A stretch of DNA of 34,684 bases. Source: Acidobacteriota bacterium (GTDB lineage Bacteria; Acidobacteriota; Vicinamibacteria; Vicinamibacterales; UBA8438). How positions within the stretch are numbered: the stretch's first letter is position 1; each line of letters begins with the position of its first letter. This document shows positions 32,682 to 34,684 of this stretch, piece after piece. The stretch covers positions 1 to 34,684 of the forward strand of contig WTFV01000004.1 of NCBI GenBank assembly GCA_011523845.1, given 5' to 3'. The notes beneath the pieces were generated by a model. That model ran no database searches, was not told where the DNA came from, and saw nothing but the letters and a program-made list of their open reading frames with translations. Both the position numbers and the translations under genes were made by a program.

Positions 32682-34495
32682 GCCGTCGCGCCCACGGGCA
32701 GCTTCGCCAGAGTCAGGTCGTCACGACGTACGGTCCCGGCGCCCTCATCGACCTGCCGAGGCACTCGGCGATCGTCGGCGGCCTCGACACGTGGCCGAAA
32801 GGACTCGATGAAGTGGTTGAGCCGAGGCTCGCACACAAGCTCCGGAACCTGATCGGCGTGCCGGCGCCGCGGCTCTACGCGCCTCCTCCCAGTCCGAGCG
32901 AACCCTGGGCTACCCGGAAAGGCATCGGCGCATGGCGGTTCCCGGAGTGGTTCGTCGTCCAGGAGGAAGACGGACAGGCGGGCGGCGGGCAGCGCGACCG
33001 CTCGCGGCGTCTGGTGCATCGCAAGGCGCTGGACGAGAGGGGGCTCTTCGAACGGCTGAAGGTGGTGCCCACCCGCTTCGTGCGCGCCTGCCCCAGGGGG
33101 CACGTCGATGATCTCGACTGGCGGGGTTTCGTGCACGGCAAAGGGAGCCCCTGTCGACGACAACTCTGGCTGGACGAGCGCGGCACGACGGGCGACCTGG
33201 CCGATCTCTTCGTTCGCTGCGAGTGCGGAGAATGGCGTCCGCTCTATGAAGCCGCGGAGCTCGACCAGAATCCGCTGGACACCTGCCAGGGTGCTCGCCC
33301 CTGGTTGGGCCGGAACACGAACGAAGACTGCAACCAGCGGAGCCGTCTGCTGATCCGCACCGCGTCGAACGCCTACTTTCCCCAGGTCGTCAGCGTGCTG
33401 TCACTGCCGGAGCGCGGCACGGCGGTCGACGGTGCCGTCGCGGAGCTCTGGGACGATCTGCAGATCGTGGACGATGCCGCCGATCTGACCTTCATGAAGA
33501 AGAAGTCGGCCGTCGCGGCGACGCTCGAGCCGTTCGACGACGACGAGGTCCTGAACGCGATTGGCGAGCGCAAGCGCGGGCACAGCAGCGACCGGCCGGT
33601 GAAGCAGGTCGAGCTCGATGCCTTGCTCGGCGCGCCCGAGGGATTCGGCGACGACGAACTCATCGATCCCAACTTCCATGCCCGCTGCCTGCCTCCCGGC
33701 GCGTGGCGACAGTCCGCGCGCGCCAACGGGATCGCATCCGTGATCCAACTCCATCGCCTGCGCGAGGTGCTGGCCCTCGTCGGGTTCACGCGCTTCGAAG
33801 CCGTGACGCCGGACATCCACGGAGAGTACGACACGGATGTGGAGCGGGCGGCTATAGCGCTCGACCCGGAATGGTTCCCCGCCGTCGAGAACCGCGGCGA
33901 GGGTGTGTTCGTGCAGTTGGACACGGACGCGGTGGAAGCTTGGCGGAAGCGCCCGGCGGTCGCTCGACGCCTCGCTGACCTTGCCCTGGGGCACGAGGCA
34001 TGGACAGGGCGCCGCACACCGCTCCTCGGCAAGACACCGCGGGCGTTTCCGGGCGGACCGTACGTGCTGCTGCACACCCTCTCGCACCTGCTGATCCAGT
34101 CACTGGCGATGCGCTGCGGCTATCCGGCGAGCTCCATTCGCGAACGGATCTACGCCGAGCCCGGGCCGGCCGGCCAGCGCTTCGGCGTGCTTCTCTACAC
34201 GGGGACGCCCGACGCAGAAGGCACGCTCGGTGGCTTGGTGCAGCAGGCGCAGCACATCGAGGGCCATCTCGCGGACGCGCTGCGCATGGGTGCGCTCTGT
34301 TCCAACGATCCCATCTGCGCCCAGCACGCGCCGGGCGAGAGCATGGAACAACGGTGGCTGCACGGTGCGGCGTGCCACGGTTGCACGCTCATTTCCGAGA
34401 CGTCGTGCGAGATGCGCAACGACTACCTCGATCGCGCGCTGGTGGTGCCGGTGCTCGGCCTGGTGGAGGCGGCGTTCTTTCCGAGCGCGATGTAG
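32678..34495 (+). CDS. drmB: DISARM protein DrmB (DUF1998)
   Basis: The 605-residue protein begins RAHGQLRQSQVVTTYGPGALIDLPRHSAIVGG, the characteristic DrmB start. The DUF1998 domain lies near the C-terminus: LLHTLSHLLIQSLAMRCGYPASSIRERIY, then YTGTPDAEGTLGGLVQQAQ. A cysteine set (CSNDPIC, HGAACHGCTLISETSCE) is likely to bind zinc, with further cysteines in FVRCECGEW near residue 185. DrmB pairs with DrmA to form the DISARM core complex that recognises phage DNA with 5' overhangs or ends. ATG 32678 overlaps the drmA stop. drmC would normally follow; instead a tandem repeat begins 25 bp after the stop. Confidence 0.92.
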   Translation: MSRRAHGQLRQSQVVTTYGPGALIDLPRHSAIVGGLDTWPKGLDEVVEPRLAHKLRNLIGVPAPRLYAPPPSPSEPWATRKGIGAWRFPEWFVVQEEDGQAGGGQRDRSRRLVHRKALDERGLFERLKVVPTRFVRACPRGHVDDLDWRGFVHGKGSPCRRQLWLDERGTTGDLADLFVRCECGEWRPLYEAAELDQNPLDTCQGARPWLGRNTNEDCNQRSRLLIRTASNAYFPQVVSVLSLPERGTAVDGAVAELWDDLQIVDDAADLTFMKKKSAVAATLEPFDDDEVLNAIGERKRGHSSDRPVKQVELDALLGAPEGFGDDELIDPNFHARCLPPGAWRQSARANGIASVIQLHRLREVLALVGFTRFEAVTPDIHGEYDTDVERAAIALDPEWFPAVENRGEGVFVQLDTDAVEAWRKRPAVARRLADLALGHEAWTGRRTPLLGKTPRAFPGGPYVLLHTLSHLLIQSLAMRCGYPASSIRERIYAEPGPAGQRFGVLLYTGTPDAEGTLGGLVQQAQHIEGHLADALRMGALCSNDPICAQHAPGESMEQRWLHGAACHGCTLISETSCEMRNDYLDRALVVPVLGLVEAAFFPSAM

Positions 34496-34519
34496 GGGTT
34501 CGTCCCTGGGTTCGCCCCC

Positions 34520-34684
34520 GTGGGCCGGCGTAGTCTTCTGGAGACGGTTGGTTGGACCCGGTGAAGGGACGTACGCCGAGCATGTCGAACGTGGGCCGGC
34601 GTAGACTCCTGGAGACGGTTGGTCGGACGCGGTGAAGGGACGTACGCCGAGCATGTCGAACGTGGGCCGGCGTAGACTCCTGGA
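34520..34684 (+). repeat. 71-bp tandem repeat after drmB, cut by the window end
   Basis: Unit 1 is 34520-34590, unit 2 is 34591-34661, and a third begins at 34662 and runs off the edge after 23 bp. Units 1 and 2 differ at only about five positions. Each contains the inverted pair CGGCGTA and TACGCCG about 35 bp apart, able to form a stem, with a purine-rich middle (GGTGAAGGGACG). There is no open frame across it. It could be a structured RNA, a recombination site array or a simple minisatellite. It is not a CRISPR array, because there are no unique spacers. Confidence 0.85.

Noticed and set aside
34520..34684. CRISPR array
   Set aside because: The whole 71-bp unit repeats with no unique spacers, and no cas genes are present. 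The Cas4-like domain belongs to a UvrD-type fusion.
34520..34684. Integron attC sites
   Set aside because: The unit lacks proper RYYYAAC and GTTRRRY core sites, and no integrase is nearby.
1..34684. Insertion sequences or phage integrase explaining the island
   Set aside because: No transposase, integrase, tRNA gene or terminal inverted repeats were recognised in any frame.

Overview
The window is one dense anti-phage and genome-conflict island from a high-GC bacterium (about two thirds G+C by eye, strong G/C preference at third codon positions, many GTG starts and ATGA stop/start overlaps). There are no rRNA, tRNA or housekeeping genes to fix the taxonomy; the composition would fit Acidobacteriota, Actinomycetota or similar high-GC lineages, and I cannot go further. 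No stretch of more than 300 bases lacks a gene or gene remnant.

Layout. (1) 154-8504: the class 1 DISARM-specific genes drmD (SNF2 helicase) and drmMI (Eco57I-like adenine methylase), with a Phd/PIN toxin-antitoxin pair between them. (2) 8574-10203: a DUF4365 protein and an unrecognised 379-residue partner. (3) 10264-14991: a relic gene fragment, then a cassette of C5-cytosine methyltransferase, UvrD-type helicase fused to a Cas4/RecB-like Fe-S nuclease, and Vsr mismatch endonuclease. (4) 14960-16605 (minus): an XRE-ImmA metallopeptidase regulator followed by a PIN toxin. It is divergent from the next block across a palindromic operator. (5) 16721-19466: short type II CBASS (CD-NTase, E2-like protein, patatin phospholipase). 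(6) 19467-22036: a 59-residue ORF, a frameshifted ImmA-like gene, and a gene with the helical domain of the thymine hypermodification / 5-hmdU kinase family. All are coupled by stop/start overlaps or adjacency to the CBASS genes. (7) 26223-22040 (minus): a six-gene operon converging on block 6, encoding a small protein, an XRE repressor, an ImmA metallopeptidase fused to a chagasin-like cysteine-protease inhibitor, a papain-like protease, a thymidylate-synthase-like enzyme and a MazG-like NTP pyrophosphohydrolase. (8) 26321-27389 (minus): a phosphopantetheinyl transferase and a HigA-like protein. (9) 27518-34495: a HEPN-like ORF, a P-loop ATPase with two frameshifts, drmA with one frameshift, and drmB. 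(10) 34520-34684: a 71-bp tandem repeat running off the window.

How it fits together. The DISARM core (drmA, drmB) lies about 20.7 kb from drmMI, so several other systems appear nested inside a DISARM locus. drmC is not in the window. The most unusual part is blocks 6 and 7: nucleotide/base-modification enzymes (TS-like, MazG, hypermodification helical domain) linked in one neighbourhood to a proteolytic switch (XRE, ImmA-chagasin, papain). My inference is that the papain-like enzyme is a cytoplasmic effector held off by the chagasin domain, with the ImmA peptidase as the release or sensing element.

Four single-base frameshifts were found (near 20161, 28209, 28748 and 29347). Three look like the loss of one G, so sequencing error is a serious alternative to real gene decay.
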